A stretch of DNA of 64,000 nucleotides from Bdellovibrio sp. KM01 (GTDB taxonomy: Bacteria > Bdellovibrionota > Bdellovibrionia > Bdellovibrionales > Bdellovibrionaceae), in contig NZ_CP058348.1 of assembly GCF_013752535.1 (NCBI RefSeq), positions 558,001 through 622,000 on the forward strand, read 5' to 3'. Made by a program: the position numbers and the translations under genes. Under the pieces are notes generated by a model. That model was not told the origin of the DNA. It saw only the letters and a list, made by a program, of their open reading frames with translations, and ran no database searches. Below, piece after piece: positions 54,481-62,673 of this stretch (position 1 is the first letter of the stretch; the number at the start of each line of letters is the position of its first letter).

Positions 54481-55908
54481 ATGCGACATTTGATTTTTGC
54501 TGCGGCTGTTTTGTTTAATTTTTCGGCACATGCGTCTTTGGATGCTAAGGGTGCTGCTGAAGAGATGCAAAGTTTGGCCAAGAAGCACAAGGTCCAGCTG
54601 TCGGATTTGGGCATTTATGCGTCTGTTGGTGAGGGTGAGAATTTAAAGGTTCTGCTCGACAACAATGGTTCCAAAATGATGATTCCGGCGTCGATCACGA
54701 AAGTGGCGACGGCTTCTGCGGTTTTGGCGAATTTCCCTCCGGGCCACAAATTTAAAACTCAGATTTGGACAACTGGTGATGTGGATAAAAAAGGCATCCT
54801 TAAAGGCAATGTCTATTTGAAAGGTGGCGGAGATCCTTCTTTCGTTTCCGAGAACATGTGGTTCTTGGTGAATGCGTTTCTGCGTAATGATATTAAACGA
54901 GTTGAGGGTGACATCATCGTTGATGATTCGCTTTTTGATAAAATGCGCTACGATATCAGCCGCCAAAAAGAACGTGTTGATCGCGCCTATGATGCTCCGG
55001 TGGGGGCTATGTCTTTCAATTGGAATTCTGTAAATATTTTCGTTCGTCCCGGAGATAAATCTGGCGACGACGCGCGCGTTTATATCGATCCAGAAAATGA
55101 ATACATCCGCTTGGTCACGAAAGCGAAAACGACTTCCGGTTCTGATAACAAATTGCTCGCCGATCGCAAGGAAGATCCCAAATTTGATGGCGATCTTTTG
55201 CACGTGGGTGGCAGCATCGGTAAGAATAATAAAGAAATCACGGTGTTTAAGAACATAACCCAGCCAGACCTTTGGTCAGGTTATAATTTGAAGTCTTTCT
55301 TGGCTCAAAGAAACGTCACGGTCACAGGTGCAGTGAAATCTGGCGCCACTCCGACAACGGCGACGCTTGCTGCAGAATCCGAAAGCAAAGCAATTGAAGG
55401 CATCGTTGCAGATATGAATAAATTTTCGAATAACTATGTGGCCGAGATGTTGACGAAAAACATGGGCACAATGAAAAAAGACAAAGGTGTGACGTTAGCT
55501 GACGGCATGGTGGCCATTCAAGAACACATGCAAGCTTTGCAAATCCCTAAGGATCAATACCACTTAGAGAGTCCGTCGGGGCTGACGCGTGAAAATAGAA
55601 TGTCGTCTTTTGCGATGTGGAAAGTGCTTCAGCATTTGCGCAACGACTTCCGCGTGCAACCTGAGTTTCTTCAAAGTCTTCCCATTGCTGGAATAGATGG
55701 AACCCTCAAAAAAAGAATGAAGGGAACAAATGCGGAGCGCTGGGTACGTGCTAAAACGGGATACATAAATAATGTTGTTTCTCTTGCGGGTTACGCAGGT
55801 TTAGAGGACGGAACAGTTATTACGTTCTCCTTTATATACAATGGCGCAACGGATGAAGCGATGGTTCGACAATATTTTGATAATCTTCTGAAAAGTTTGA
55901 TAAAATGA
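54481..55908 (+). CDS. dacB: D-alanyl-D-alanine carboxypeptidase/endopeptidase, PBP4 type
   Basis: I start at the ATG at 54481, after GGAGGAATTA, which opens a signal peptide (ending AHASL) and gives 475 residues; a longer frame runs through the upstream hairpin and is not credible. Class C penicillin-binding motifs: S71-x-x-K74 (PASITKVATA), S316-N-N (KFSNNYVAEM), and K425-T-G (RAKTGYIN), with the family's large inserted domain between the first two. It trims pentapeptides and cuts cross-links. In Bdellovibrio, PBP4-family enzymes round prey walls, so this copy may serve predation or self-growth. The stop overlaps the next ATG. Confidence 0.93.
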   Translation: MRHLIFAAAVLFNFSAHASLDAKGAAEEMQSLAKKHKVQLSDLGIYASVGEGENLKVLLDNNGSKMMIPASITKVATASAVLANFPPGHKFKTQIWTTGDVDKKGILKGNVYLKGGGDPSFVSENMWFLVNAFLRNDIKRVEGDIIVDDSLFDKMRYDISRQKERVDRAYDAPVGAMSFNWNSVNIFVRPGDKSGDDARVYIDPENEYIRLVTKAKTTSGSDNKLLADRKEDPKFDGDLLHVGGSIGKNNKEITVFKNITQPDLWSGYNLKSFLAQRNVTVTGAVKSGATPTTATLAAESESKAIEGIVADMNKFSNNYVAEMLTKNMGTMKKDKGVTLADGMVAIQEHMQALQIPKDQYHLESPSGLTRENRMSSFAMWKVLQHLRNDFRVQPEFLQSLPIAGIDGTLKKRMKGTNAERWVRAKTGYINNVVSLAGYAGLEDGTVITFSFIYNGATDEAMVRQYFDNLLKSLIK

Positions 55909-55940
55909 TTAAGAAGAGAACACCAGAGGGGATCATTCTC

Positions 55941-57116
55941 GTGAAGAACTTTGTCGTTTCATTATTAGCCACTGCTTTAATGGCACCTGCTGCTTACGCG
56001 CAGGATGTGGGCGACATCATTCCAAACATGGTTCCCCAAGTTTTGCCAGAGAGTCGCAATTGGCGCCCACCGGTTTATAAGAATCAGGATAATACCCTCG
56101 GTTACAGTTCCAAAGCTTTCGCCACTCCGAAAGGAATGGAAAAACAGGTGCAGTTCTGGGTCGACGTTTATTCTAAATATACTTCCGAGCAGGGAATTCT
56201 GCATGATTCCGAAAATGTCGAAAAAATCTATCAAATTGTTGATTTGAAAGGTTTGAAAACAGATCGCGAAAGACAAAAGAAAATCGACATCGTTAAAAAA
56301 GAAATCAGCGAGAAATTGAACCTTAATAAAGAACAACGCAGTAATCTGCGCTTTCAGTTAGGTCAAAAAGATCGCATGCAAACGGCGATTTTCTATTCTG
56401 GTCGTTATATTGAGGACATGGAAAAGATCTTCCGCGAAAACAAACTGCCAGTGGAACTGGTGCGCCTGGTCTTTGTTGAAAGCTCTTTCAACATCAATGC
56501 AAGATCCAAAGTCGGTGCAAGTGGAATGTGGCAAATCATGCCTTACACCGCTCGCCCGTACCGAATGATTTCTTCGTCAGTGGACAAAAGAAATCATCCG
56601 ATGGAAGCCACTAAGTTCGCGGCAAGACTTTTACGTTCAAATTACAACATGCTGGAGTCCTGGCCGCTTGCTGTGACTGGTTACAATCACGGTCCAACGG
56701 GTGTGGCTAAGATGACTAAGAAGTACAAATCCCGGGATTTATCTTACTTGGTGGATAACGTTTCCTCCCGTCAAAGCTTTGGTTTCGCTTCTCGAAATTT
56801 CTATGCCTGCTTCCTGGCGGCTTTAGAGGTTGAAAGAAATGCGAATACGTATTTCGGTGGAGTGTTGTGGTCAAAGCAATTGGAATCGCAAGACTTGAAA
56901 CTTCCCAAAGCCATCAAATATAAAGACTTAGTGAAGTGGTTTGATGGTGATCATCAGAAAGCTCAAGTATTCAATCCGCATTTAACTTATCAAGTAATCA
57001 AAAAGGGGATGGCGATTCCGACGAAGACAGTCGTCGCTCTTCCGAAAGATAAATACAATATTGCTTTGATTTCTCTTGCCCACAAGGGTCGTACGATTGC
57101 TTCCGATAAAAACTAA
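55941..57116 (+). CDS. Lytic transglycosylase, MltD/SLT type
   Basis: I prefer the GTG at 55941, preceded by GAGGGG and opening the signal peptide (KNFVVSLLATALMAPAAYAQ); an ATG at 55905 overlaps the dacB stop by four bases and adds twelve polar residues. The 391-residue protein has a helical N-terminal part, then the SLT core with VFVESSFNINARSKVGASGMWQIM (catalytic Glu about 180), AVTGYNHGPTGV and a C-terminal part with TYQVIKKG-M-A-I-P that may be a degenerate LysM-like unit. It cleaves the glycan strand of peptidoglycan; probably an operon with dacB. Confidence 0.9.
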   Translation: MKNFVVSLLATALMAPAAYAQDVGDIIPNMVPQVLPESRNWRPPVYKNQDNTLGYSSKAFATPKGMEKQVQFWVDVYSKYTSEQGILHDSENVEKIYQIVDLKGLKTDRERQKKIDIVKKEISEKLNLNKEQRSNLRFQLGQKDRMQTAIFYSGRYIEDMEKIFRENKLPVELVRLVFVESSFNINARSKVGASGMWQIMPYTARPYRMISSSVDKRNHPMEATKFAARLLRSNYNMLESWPLAVTGYNHGPTGVAKMTKKYKSRDLSYLVDNVSSRQSFGFASRNFYACFLAALEVERNANTYFGGVLWSKQLESQDLKLPKAIKYKDLVKWFDGDHQKAQVFNPHLTYQVIKKGMAIPTKTVVALPKDKYNIALISLAHKGRTIASDKN

Positions 57117-57140
57117 AATGTCTTTTTAATGAAGAAAATA

Positions 57141-57170
57141 AAAAAACCCGGTATCGCTACCGGGTTTTTT
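57141..57170. terminator. Bidirectional Rho-independent terminator
   Basis: AAAAAACCCGGTA (57141-57153) pairs perfectly with TACCGGGTTTTTT (57158-57170) around TCGC. It ends the transglycosylase operon and, on the other strand, the convergent TetR gene. Confidence 0.93.
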
Positions 57171-57176
57171 ATTTTC

Positions 57177-57821
57177 TTAGCCTTGGTTTTCGACGGGAAG
57201 ATCCAAGTATTTCATGAACAACTTTGTCATTTCACTCAGGATGGACGGGTCGTTGATGTAATTTGGATTATCGATCGCCATTGTGTTTGCCAAACCGATG
57301 AAGGCATTCACGATGATGTAGGAGATTTTCTCCATGTCTTTTCCAGGAACTTGCGGAAGATTGTATTTGATAGTTTCTTGGAAGAAGCGGATCGATTCAG
57401 AAATATAAGCAGCATCTGCTACGTAATATTGAATCGTTGTTAGCTTCGCACGCAATTCGTATTGGCGGCGGTATGTTTCAAACGCTAGCTCCAACATGGC
57501 ACGAACTCTTTGTTCAGGTGGCAGAGGGAAAATAGAGCGCATTTTTTCGCTCAAGATTCTTTTATCTTCTTCCATCAAGTTTTTAACTACTGCTTGAACG
57601 ACAGACTCTTTGTTGCCAAAGAATTGGTACAAGGAACCGATACTGACACCGGCTTCTTTCGCAATTTTGTCAGTTGTAATTGAGTAGAATCCTTCAGAAA
57701 CCAACAAGCGAGAACATGCGTCCAGAATAGTTGATACTGTCTGACGGGAACGTTCTTGAGTGGGCGCCTTCACTATGATCTTAGTTTTCTTCGCTTTTTC
57801 TTTTTCCATAGACTGAATCAT
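57177..57821 (-). CDS. TetR-family transcriptional regulator
   Basis: I start at the ATG at 57821 (MIQSMEKEK), about ten bases after GGGAG, giving 214 residues; a longer frame begins with an unlikely Ser-rich stretch. The N-terminal HTH reads TILDACSRLLVSEGFYSITTDKIAKEAGVSIGSLYQFF split over helices 1-4, as in TetR/AcrR repressors. The C-terminal ligand-binding helices are of unknown specificity. No co-directional neighbour hints at the regulon. A Lys-rich N-terminus precedes the HTH. Confidence 0.92.
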   Translation of the reverse strand: MIQSMEKEKAKKTKIIVKAPTQERSRQTVSTILDACSRLLVSEGFYSITTDKIAKEAGVSIGSLYQFFGNKESVVQAVVKNLMEEDKRILSEKMRSIFPLPPEQRVRAMLELAFETYRRQYELRAKLTTIQYYVADAAYISESIRFFQETIKYNLPQVPGKDMEKISYIIVNAFIGLANTMAIDNPNYINDPSILSEMTKLFMKYLDLPVENQG

Positions 57822-57964
57822 TTGAATGATTCTCCCTTTCCTTGTGGACGAGAGTCCTCTGAGGACAGAATAGGTCGAGCTGGACGCGGGAGGCAAGTCT
57901 GGTTTTTTACAAACCTGTAATGAATGGGTAATGTTCGGGACTTTGGTCTAGTTTCCTGGAACCC

Positions 57965-58096
57965 GCTAAGCCGGGAGGGGTAGACTTTTGCAAACGCGAC
58001 ACGGCGTCGTGCCTCGCCATCGCCGGCTTCGCCGGTTCGCGCTTCCAGCGCCGATGGAGGTCGCTTTTTGCAAAAGTCTACCCCTCCCGGCTTAGC
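57965..58096. repeat. Long inverted repeat, copy D of the shared-core hairpin family
   Basis: A perfect 30-bp arm pair: 57965-57994 with 58067-58096 (starting GCTAAGCCGGGAGGGG). The core 57996-58064 begins GCGACACG and ends GGAGGTCGC, and contains CCATCG/CGATGG closing two hairpins, CCGGC-TTC-GCCGG and GCGC-TTCCA-GCGC, plus CACG-GCGT-CGTG outside them. The core is the same family as the core of copy A (21322-21394) read in reverse. It occupies the gap between the TetR gene and the Cys-repeat gene; no gene is seen. Confidence 0.9.
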
Positions 58097-58161
58097 TGGT
58101 AGCCAGTGTCTTTACCTAGTTTCGAACATTTCTCTTATTTGGAGTAGACCAGTTCTGGCTT

Positions 58162-58271
58162 GTTCGCCTTTGGCGAACTCGCTGGGTTTTCTGGCTGGAG
58201 CCTCCCTTCGGGGGCTCGCCGCTTTTTGGGGGAGCGTAGCTCCCTTTGGGGAAAGCCTGCTTTGCGGCTTT
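58162..58271. repeat. Tandem array of four short GC-rich hairpins
   Basis: Four adjacent perfect or near-perfect hairpins: GTTCGCC-TTT-GGCGAAC (58162-58178), GAGCCTCCC-TTC-GGGGGCTC with one bulge (58198-58217), GGGAGC-GTA-GCTCCC (58230-58244), and AAAGCC to GGCTTT (58252-58271). They abut the stop of the Cys-repeat gene. Open reading frames here are by-products of the repeats. Confidence 0.75.
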
Positions 58272-58742
58272 CTATTGTAATTCGTTTTCGCAGTATTGTA
58301 GGCCGCGGTCGGTGTTGGCTGGGTAGCTCATGGATTTGGCTAAGCTTATGCATTGTTTTTTGCTGATGGTTTTATTGAATTCACGGATGCAGTGCCATTT
58401 GGTTTCGTCGCCGCTGTCGGCGTATTCCATGTTTTTGGCTATTTGGGCGCACTCTTTTAGACTGATTTTTTGGAGGTCATAAAGGCAAACCATGCGGGCG
58501 TCTTCAGCATTGTTGGAATATTCCATAGATTTTGCCAGTGTTAGGCATTGGCCTACGGATAGATGATTTTTCTTTTTCTTTAGGCATTTTAGGCGGTAGT
58601 CGTCTCTTTGATCCATGGCTAAGCCTGAACCCTTTGAGGGTTCGCATGACGTGCTTGAGCCCACGGCGGCGCCGGCATCAATTGCGTAGATAGACATGAC
58701 TGTTAGGACTGAGAAAACTATTTTCAACCAACGTGAATCCAT
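58272..58742 (-). CDS. Exported four-fold cysteine-repeat protein
   Basis: The ATG at 58742 follows AAGGA; 156 residues with a signal peptide (about 1-26). The mature part holds exactly eight cysteines as four pairs: 33/53, 66/86, 98/118 and 131/151, each pair 20 residues apart, with 32-33 residue repeats. Units 2-4 share [IL]-S-x-x-[QE]-C-x-x-[LI]-A-K-[SN]-M-[ES]-Y; unit 1 is degenerate. A disulfide-stapled helical-hairpin repeat is likely. No family was recognised. It is a single gene, flanked on both sides by hairpin-rich DNA. Confidence 0.8.
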   Translation of the reverse strand: MDSRWLKIVFSVLTVMSIYAIDAGAAVGSSTSCEPSKGSGLAMDQRDDYRLKCLKKKKNHLSVGQCLTLAKSMEYSNNAEDARMVCLYDLQKISLKECAQIAKNMEYADSGDETKWHCIREFNKTISKKQCISLAKSMSYPANTDRGLQYCENELQ

Positions 58743-58844
58743 GGCGAGGTCCTTTTGCAAATTAAAAGCCTCGTTAAACTAGCTTATATTTCAGATGAGC
58801 TGCAAACCCTTGTCTAAGAATGTGACAAGCAACATTCAGCGCCA

Positions 58845-58914
58845 CCCAAAAGGTGCCTGCCGGTTTTTGGTAGCTCATGTGCGTCTAGAAAAAAGCGGCA
58901 GGCACCTTTTTGGG
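58845..58914. repeat. Inverted repeat with REP-like arms (element E)
   Basis: CCCAAAAGGTGCCTGCCG (58845-58862) pairs with CGGCAGGCACCTTTTTGGG (58896-58914), one extra T. The loop is 33 bases. Right after it comes GGTGGGTCACTTTTT (58924-58938), similar in style. It is the main feature of the 235-base gap before 58996; a promoter for the phosphatase probably lies in the rest. Confidence 0.85.
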
Positions 58915-58995
58915 GGATTAAAGGTGGGTCACTTTTTCTAAATTGGGGGAAACTTCTGGTTAATGCGGTGCAGGTGTTGGTAAGTCCAACGCCTT

Positions 58996-59622
58996 ATGAA
59001 AAATGCATTTATCTTCTTGTTCTCTTTGATGGTTTTCGCGCCGGCTTTTGCCTCTGATATTCTGGGTCCTAATTTCCATGAGGTGGATAAAGGGAACCTA
59101 TATCGTTCGGCTCAGCTGGATCCTTTGGAATTCAAACACTACATTAAAAAGTACAAGATCCAATCCATCATCAATTTGCGGGGGGCAGAGCCTCTTTCAT
59201 TGTGGTGGCAGCAAGAACTGGCAGTCAGCAAAGAGTTCGGGGTTATTCACTATGATATCCCGATGACAGCCGAAGAAATTCCTCACCGTAAGAATCTTTT
59301 GAAGCTTTTGGATTTGTTGAACATGGCTCCTCGTCCGATCTTGATTCATTGCCAAGGAGGCGCAGATCGTTCGGGTGAGGCGAGTGCGCTTTATCAGATG
59401 ATTTATCAAGGTAAGAGCAAGGAAGAAGCTTTGAAGCAGCTTACTTTCAAATACCACCACGTTGAAAAGTTCAAACCCGCAAAGCGCTATTTCATTGAGA
59501 AAGTATGGCAGGGCGAGGAGTGGGCATTTGCTAATTACGACCCATGCAATGCCAAGTACAAGTACTACAATAAAAAGAACGTCTACTGCCGCGATTATTC
59601 TGCTGACGATTTAGAGTGGTAA
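58996..59622 (+). CDS. Exported dual-specificity/tyrosine phosphatase
   Basis: This is a 208-residue protein with a signal peptide (MKNAFIFLFSLMVFAPAFAS). The PTP loop HCQGGADRSG has the nucleophile C119 and R125; LYRSAQLD and INLRGAEP upstream are the usual dual-specificity family marks. An acidic general acid is likely in the DIPMTAEE segment. It should remove phosphate from protein or from phospholipid or phospho-sugar in the periplasm or outside the cell. The C-terminus has a Tyr/Lys/Cys-rich tail. Possibly released into prey, but this is only inference. Confidence 0.88.
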   Translation: MKNAFIFLFSLMVFAPAFASDILGPNFHEVDKGNLYRSAQLDPLEFKHYIKKYKIQSIINLRGAEPLSLWWQQELAVSKEFGVIHYDIPMTAEEIPHRKNLLKLLDLLNMAPRPILIHCQGGADRSGEASALYQMIYQGKSKEEALKQLTFKYHHVEKFKPAKRYFIEKVWQGEEWAFANYDPCNAKYKYYNKKNVYCRDYSADDLEW

Positions 59623-59642
59623 TCTTTTAAAAGGAACCTGAA

Positions 59643-60656
59643 CTACCAACGGATAGGTTCAGGTTCTAGTTCGACGCCGAAGCGGGCTTTTACGTCCGCG
59701 CAGACTTGAGTGGCTGTGGTCCAAACATCATCGGCATTCGCTCCACCGTGATTGACCAATACCAGTGCCTGCTTTTCAAACATGCCAACCGGGCCAATTT
59801 GTTTGCCCTTCCAGCCAGCTTGATCAATCAACCAACCTGCGGCTAATTTCACCTTGCCCTCAGCATAGGGGAAGCTTACCAGTGTCGGATATTTCTGTAT
59901 CAATTGATCACGAACGGCTACGGGAACGATGGGATTTTTAAAAAAGCTTCCTGCGTTTCCGATGACTTCTGGATCAGGAAGTTTGCTGGATCTGATTTCA
60001 CATACAACTTTAGAAATGTTGCGAGGATTTGCTTCCAAGCCCTGGCGTTCTAATTCTTTGCGAACATCGCCGTATTCCAAATTTAACTTGTTTTGTTTTG
60101 GCAGACGGAATGTCACTTCCCAAATTAAATATTTCCCAGCGCCCTCTTGTTTAAAGAAACTGTCGCGGTAAGAAAAACGGCACTCTGAATTGCTGAATGA
60201 TTTAAGCTCGCCCGTTGCCAGTTCCACGCAAGTGACTTCGAAAATGGAGTCTTTTACTTCCACTCCGTAAGCGCCGATGTTTTGAATTGGGGAGGCGCCC
60301 ACGGTGCCCGGAATTAAAGACAGATTTTCCAAGCCCCAAAAACCCATGTCCAGGGTCCAACGAACAAAGTCATTCCAGATTTCTCCGGCTTGAGCTTTTA
60401 CGAACCAGGCGCTTTCGTCTTCGTGAACTAATTCACGGCCCTTGTTGGCCAAGCGAATGGTCAGACCACCGACTTTGGCTGGCAGAACTAAATTCGATCC
60501 GCCACCCAGAATGCGCCAGGTGATTTTTTTTAAAGGTTCGTCTTTCAGGAGTGCGTGGACATCGATAATAGAATGCAACTCTGTATAGAGCTCCGCCGTG
60601 GATTTTAAACCCAGGGTGTTTAACGTACTGAGATCATGTTGTGCGTGAAGTTGCAT
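59643..60656 (-). CDS. murB: UDP-N-acetylenolpyruvoylglucosamine reductase MurB
   Basis: This is a 337-residue FAD enzyme that makes UDP-MurNAc for peptidoglycan. It is of the E. coli type (342): ILGGGSNLV and PGTVGASPIQNIGAYGVEV bind FAD, SYRDSFFK holds the conserved Tyr/Arg, and GNAGSFFKNP contains the proton-donating Ser. Single gene; the PilZ gene lies just upstream on the same strand (14 bases), so they may be co-transcribed. Confidence 0.96.
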   Translation of the reverse strand: MQLHAQHDLSTLNTLGLKSTAELYTELHSIIDVHALLKDEPLKKITWRILGGGSNLVLPAKVGGLTIRLANKGRELVHEDESAWFVKAQAGEIWNDFVRWTLDMGFWGLENLSLIPGTVGASPIQNIGAYGVEVKDSIFEVTCVELATGELKSFSNSECRFSYRDSFFKQEGAGKYLIWEVTFRLPKQNKLNLEYGDVRKELERQGLEANPRNISKVVCEIRSSKLPDPEVIGNAGSFFKNPIVPVAVRDQLIQKYPTLVSFPYAEGKVKLAAGWLIDQAGWKGKQIGPVGMFEKQALVLVNHGGANADDVWTTATQVCADVKARFGVELEPEPIRW

Positions 60657-60670
60657 TGACGGAAACTATA

Positions 60671-60973
60671 TTAAAAAACGCCAGCCTTGGCCATCATTCT
60701 TTCAAGGATGTCGTCTTTGTGAATGAAACATATGCCAAGTCCCAAACCTTTGCTCCACACAACTTCTGCAGCCACATTATAAACGCGTTTTAATGATTCT
60801 AACTCTACAGTAAGGTTTAGCAGATCGCCTTTTTGCGGCACATAATCGCCAGTTTTCACTTCAAGATAAGCTCCCGTAGCGGACAGGTTTCGCATTTGCG
60901 CACCGGATTTACCGATGTGGCCGTAAACCTCAAGCTTGGCTTGTTCTTTCGTTTGAAAGCGTTTGGAGCTCAT
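60671..60973 (-). CDS. Small PilZ-domain protein
   Basis: This is a 100-residue single PilZ domain: the NLSATGAYLEV motif (D/N-x-S-x-x-G) is clear, but the arginine motif at the N-terminus (SSKRFQTKEQ) is degenerate, so binding of cyclic-di-GMP is uncertain. GAGGTGGATGA precedes the ATG. Upstream of murB on the same strand. Possible role: a c-di-GMP adaptor for motility or envelope work. Confidence 0.85.
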   Translation of the reverse strand: MSSKRFQTKEQAKLEVYGHIGKSGAQMRNLSATGAYLEVKTGDYVPQKGDLLNLTVELESLKRVYNVAAEVVWSKGLGLGICFIHKDDILERMMAKAGVF

Positions 60974-61080
60974 TCATCCACCTCAAGAAGTCTAGAGTGC
61001 ATACTACTATTCTCGGATGCTTTGAAGATTTCTCTAAGGGAAAAAGCTTGCAATCTCATTATGAGATTACAAACTGGTCC

Positions 61081-61596
61081 CTACTTTTTCAGGTACGTAA
61101 GAAACGAAAAAGGAATAGGCAATTCCACGTCTCGACGTTCAGTGAGATTGAAAAGATTTTGGTCAATTTCTGGATAATAGGTGTCACCTGGAAACTCGCG
61201 GTGGATCAGGGTTAGGTAGACTTTATCTGTGAGATTTTTCGCAAATGCCTGTTTGTAGATTTCACCACCACCGATGATGAAAACCTCATCGCCCCATTGT
61301 GCGGTCAGAGGGCGCGCATGAGCGACGGCCTCTTCCAGGCTTGATACAAAAACCACCGGACTTTTGTCGGTGGACTGAAATGACTGTTTGGATGGATCGC
61401 GAGTCACCACAATGTGGTAGCGGTTCGGTAAGGCTTTGCCATTGAAGGAGTCAAAGGTCTTGCGGCCCATGATCATGATGTGACCCTTCGTAGTGTCCCT
61501 GAAAAACTTCATATCCTCTGGCAGATCCCATGGGAGTCCACCTTGAGTTCCAATCACGCGATTTTCTGAGCAAGCTACGATATGGGTTAAAATCAT
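61081..61596 (-). CDS. folA: Dihydrofolate reductase
   Basis: This is a 171-residue Fol[47 protein letters not shown], and [12 protein letters not shown] give the folate and NADPH sites. It reduces dihydrofolate made by ThyA back to tetrahydrofolate. The start codon overlaps the thyA stop by four bases (ATGA), so translation is coupled. Usual bacterial length is about 160. Confidence 0.96.
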   Translation of the reverse strand: MILTHIVACSENRVIGTQGGLPWDLPEDMKFFRDTTKGHIMIMGRKTFDSFNGKALPNRYHIVVTRDPSKQSFQSTDKSPVVFVSSLEEAVAHARPLTAQWGDEVFIIGGGEIYKQAFAKNLTDKVYLTLIHREFPGDTYYPEIDQNLFNLTERRDVELPIPFSFLTYLKK

Positions 61597-62387
61597 ACTG
61601 CCACCGGAGCTTTGATCGCAGGGTGCGGATCGTAACCCACGATTTCGATATCTTCGTATTTGAAATCGAAAAGGTTTTTCACATCAGGATTTAATTTCAA
61701 TTGTGGCAAAGGTCTTTCTTCGCGGGACAGTTGCAATTGAACTTGTTCTAAATGGTTGGAATAAATATGTGCATCACCAAGCGTGTGAACAAAGTCGCCC
61801 ACTTGCAAATTGCAAACCTGTGCGATCATATGCACCAGCAAAGCATAGCTTGCGATATTGAATGGCACTCCCAGGAAAATGTCAGCACTTCGTTGGTAAA
61901 GCTGGCAGGAAAGTTTTCCGTTCGCCACGTAAAATTGGAAGAACGCATGACATGGAGGCAATGCCATTTTTTCAACATCGCCAGGATTAAATGCGATCAC
62001 CAACAGGCGGCGAGAGTCAGGATTCTTTTTGATTTGCTCAACCACGTTCGTGATTTGATCGATCGTACGACCGTCAGCAGTTTCCCAAGATCTCCATTGC
62101 TTGCCATACACCGGGCCCAAGTTGCCGTTTTCATCAGCCCACTCGTCCCAGATCGTCACTTTGTTGTCTTTCAAATACTGGATATTTGTTTCACCTTTTA
62201 GGAACCACAAAAGCTCATGAAAGATCGAACGCGTATGAAGCTTTTTTGTCGTCAAAAGAGGAAAGCCTTTTTGCAAATCAAAGCGCATTTGATAACCGAA
62301 TGTGGAAATCGTACCCGTACCGGTGCGGTCTTCTTTCTTAGTTCCGTTGTCTAAAACGAATTTCATAAGATCGTGATATTGTTGCAT
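61593..62387 (-). CDS. thyA: Thymidylate synthase
   Basis: Using the ATG at 62387 ([20 protein letters not shown], after AGAGG) gives 264 residues, exactly the E. coli length; a longer frame adds an implausible leader. The signatures are [31 protein letters not shown], catalytic Cys in [12 protein letters not shown], and [16 protein letters not shown]. It makes dTMP from dUMP with methylene-THF from FolD. First gene of the thyA-folA pair. Confidence 0.97.
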   Translation of the reverse strand: MQQYHDLMKFVLDNGTKKEDRTGTGTISTFGYQMRFDLQKGFPLLTTKKLHTRSIFHELLWFLKGETNIQYLKDNKVTIWDEWADENGNLGPVYGKQWRSWETADGRTIDQITNVVEQIKKNPDSRRLLVIAFNPGDVEKMALPPCHAFFQFYVANGKLSCQLYQRSADIFLGVPFNIASYALLVHMIAQVCNLQVGDFVHTLGDAHIYSNHLEQVQLQLSREERPLPQLKLNPDVKNLFDFKYEDIEIVGYDPHPAIKAPVAV

Positions 62388-62673
62388 AAGAACCTCTGTG
62401 ACGTGCGCGAAAAGCGCGGTGATGTCTCTAGTGTATTGTGTGGGTTCGAGTTGTCTAGCGGAGCACATCGCAGCAAGTGAGATTCTTGGGTGATGACTAG
62501 AGGCATAACATGAGGGGGATGACCTTTTGTTTCATGGAGCGAAACCACTGGAACAGCCGCAGAGGGGCCATTGCCTATGTTTTTTACAGGTGGACAGTTC
62601 CCAGCGCGAAGGATTTGCAGTTCAGCGGGGGCACAGGAGTTGTAAGGGAAAGCGCAGGTGAAGGAGAATCCCG
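62388..62673. other. Intergenic region between divergent thyA and the helical-repeat protein
   Basis: This stretch of 286 bases has no credible gene. It must hold the thyA promoter and the promoter for the plus-strand gene at 62674. A plus-strand frame of 66 codons at 62510 overlaps that gene's start and has no support. GCGCGAAAAGCGC (62405-62417) is a small hairpin. Confidence 0.6.

Noticed and set aside
58068-58366. Overlapping open frames on both strands with GC-rich, Gly/Ser/Arg/Leu products.
   Set aside because: They lie in the hairpin arrays and mirror repeats on both strands; no ribosome site or family, so by-products.
62440-62460. tRNA-like GGTTCGAG word.
   Set aside because: No acceptor stem or anticodon arm can be built around it; no tRNA was found anywhere in the window.
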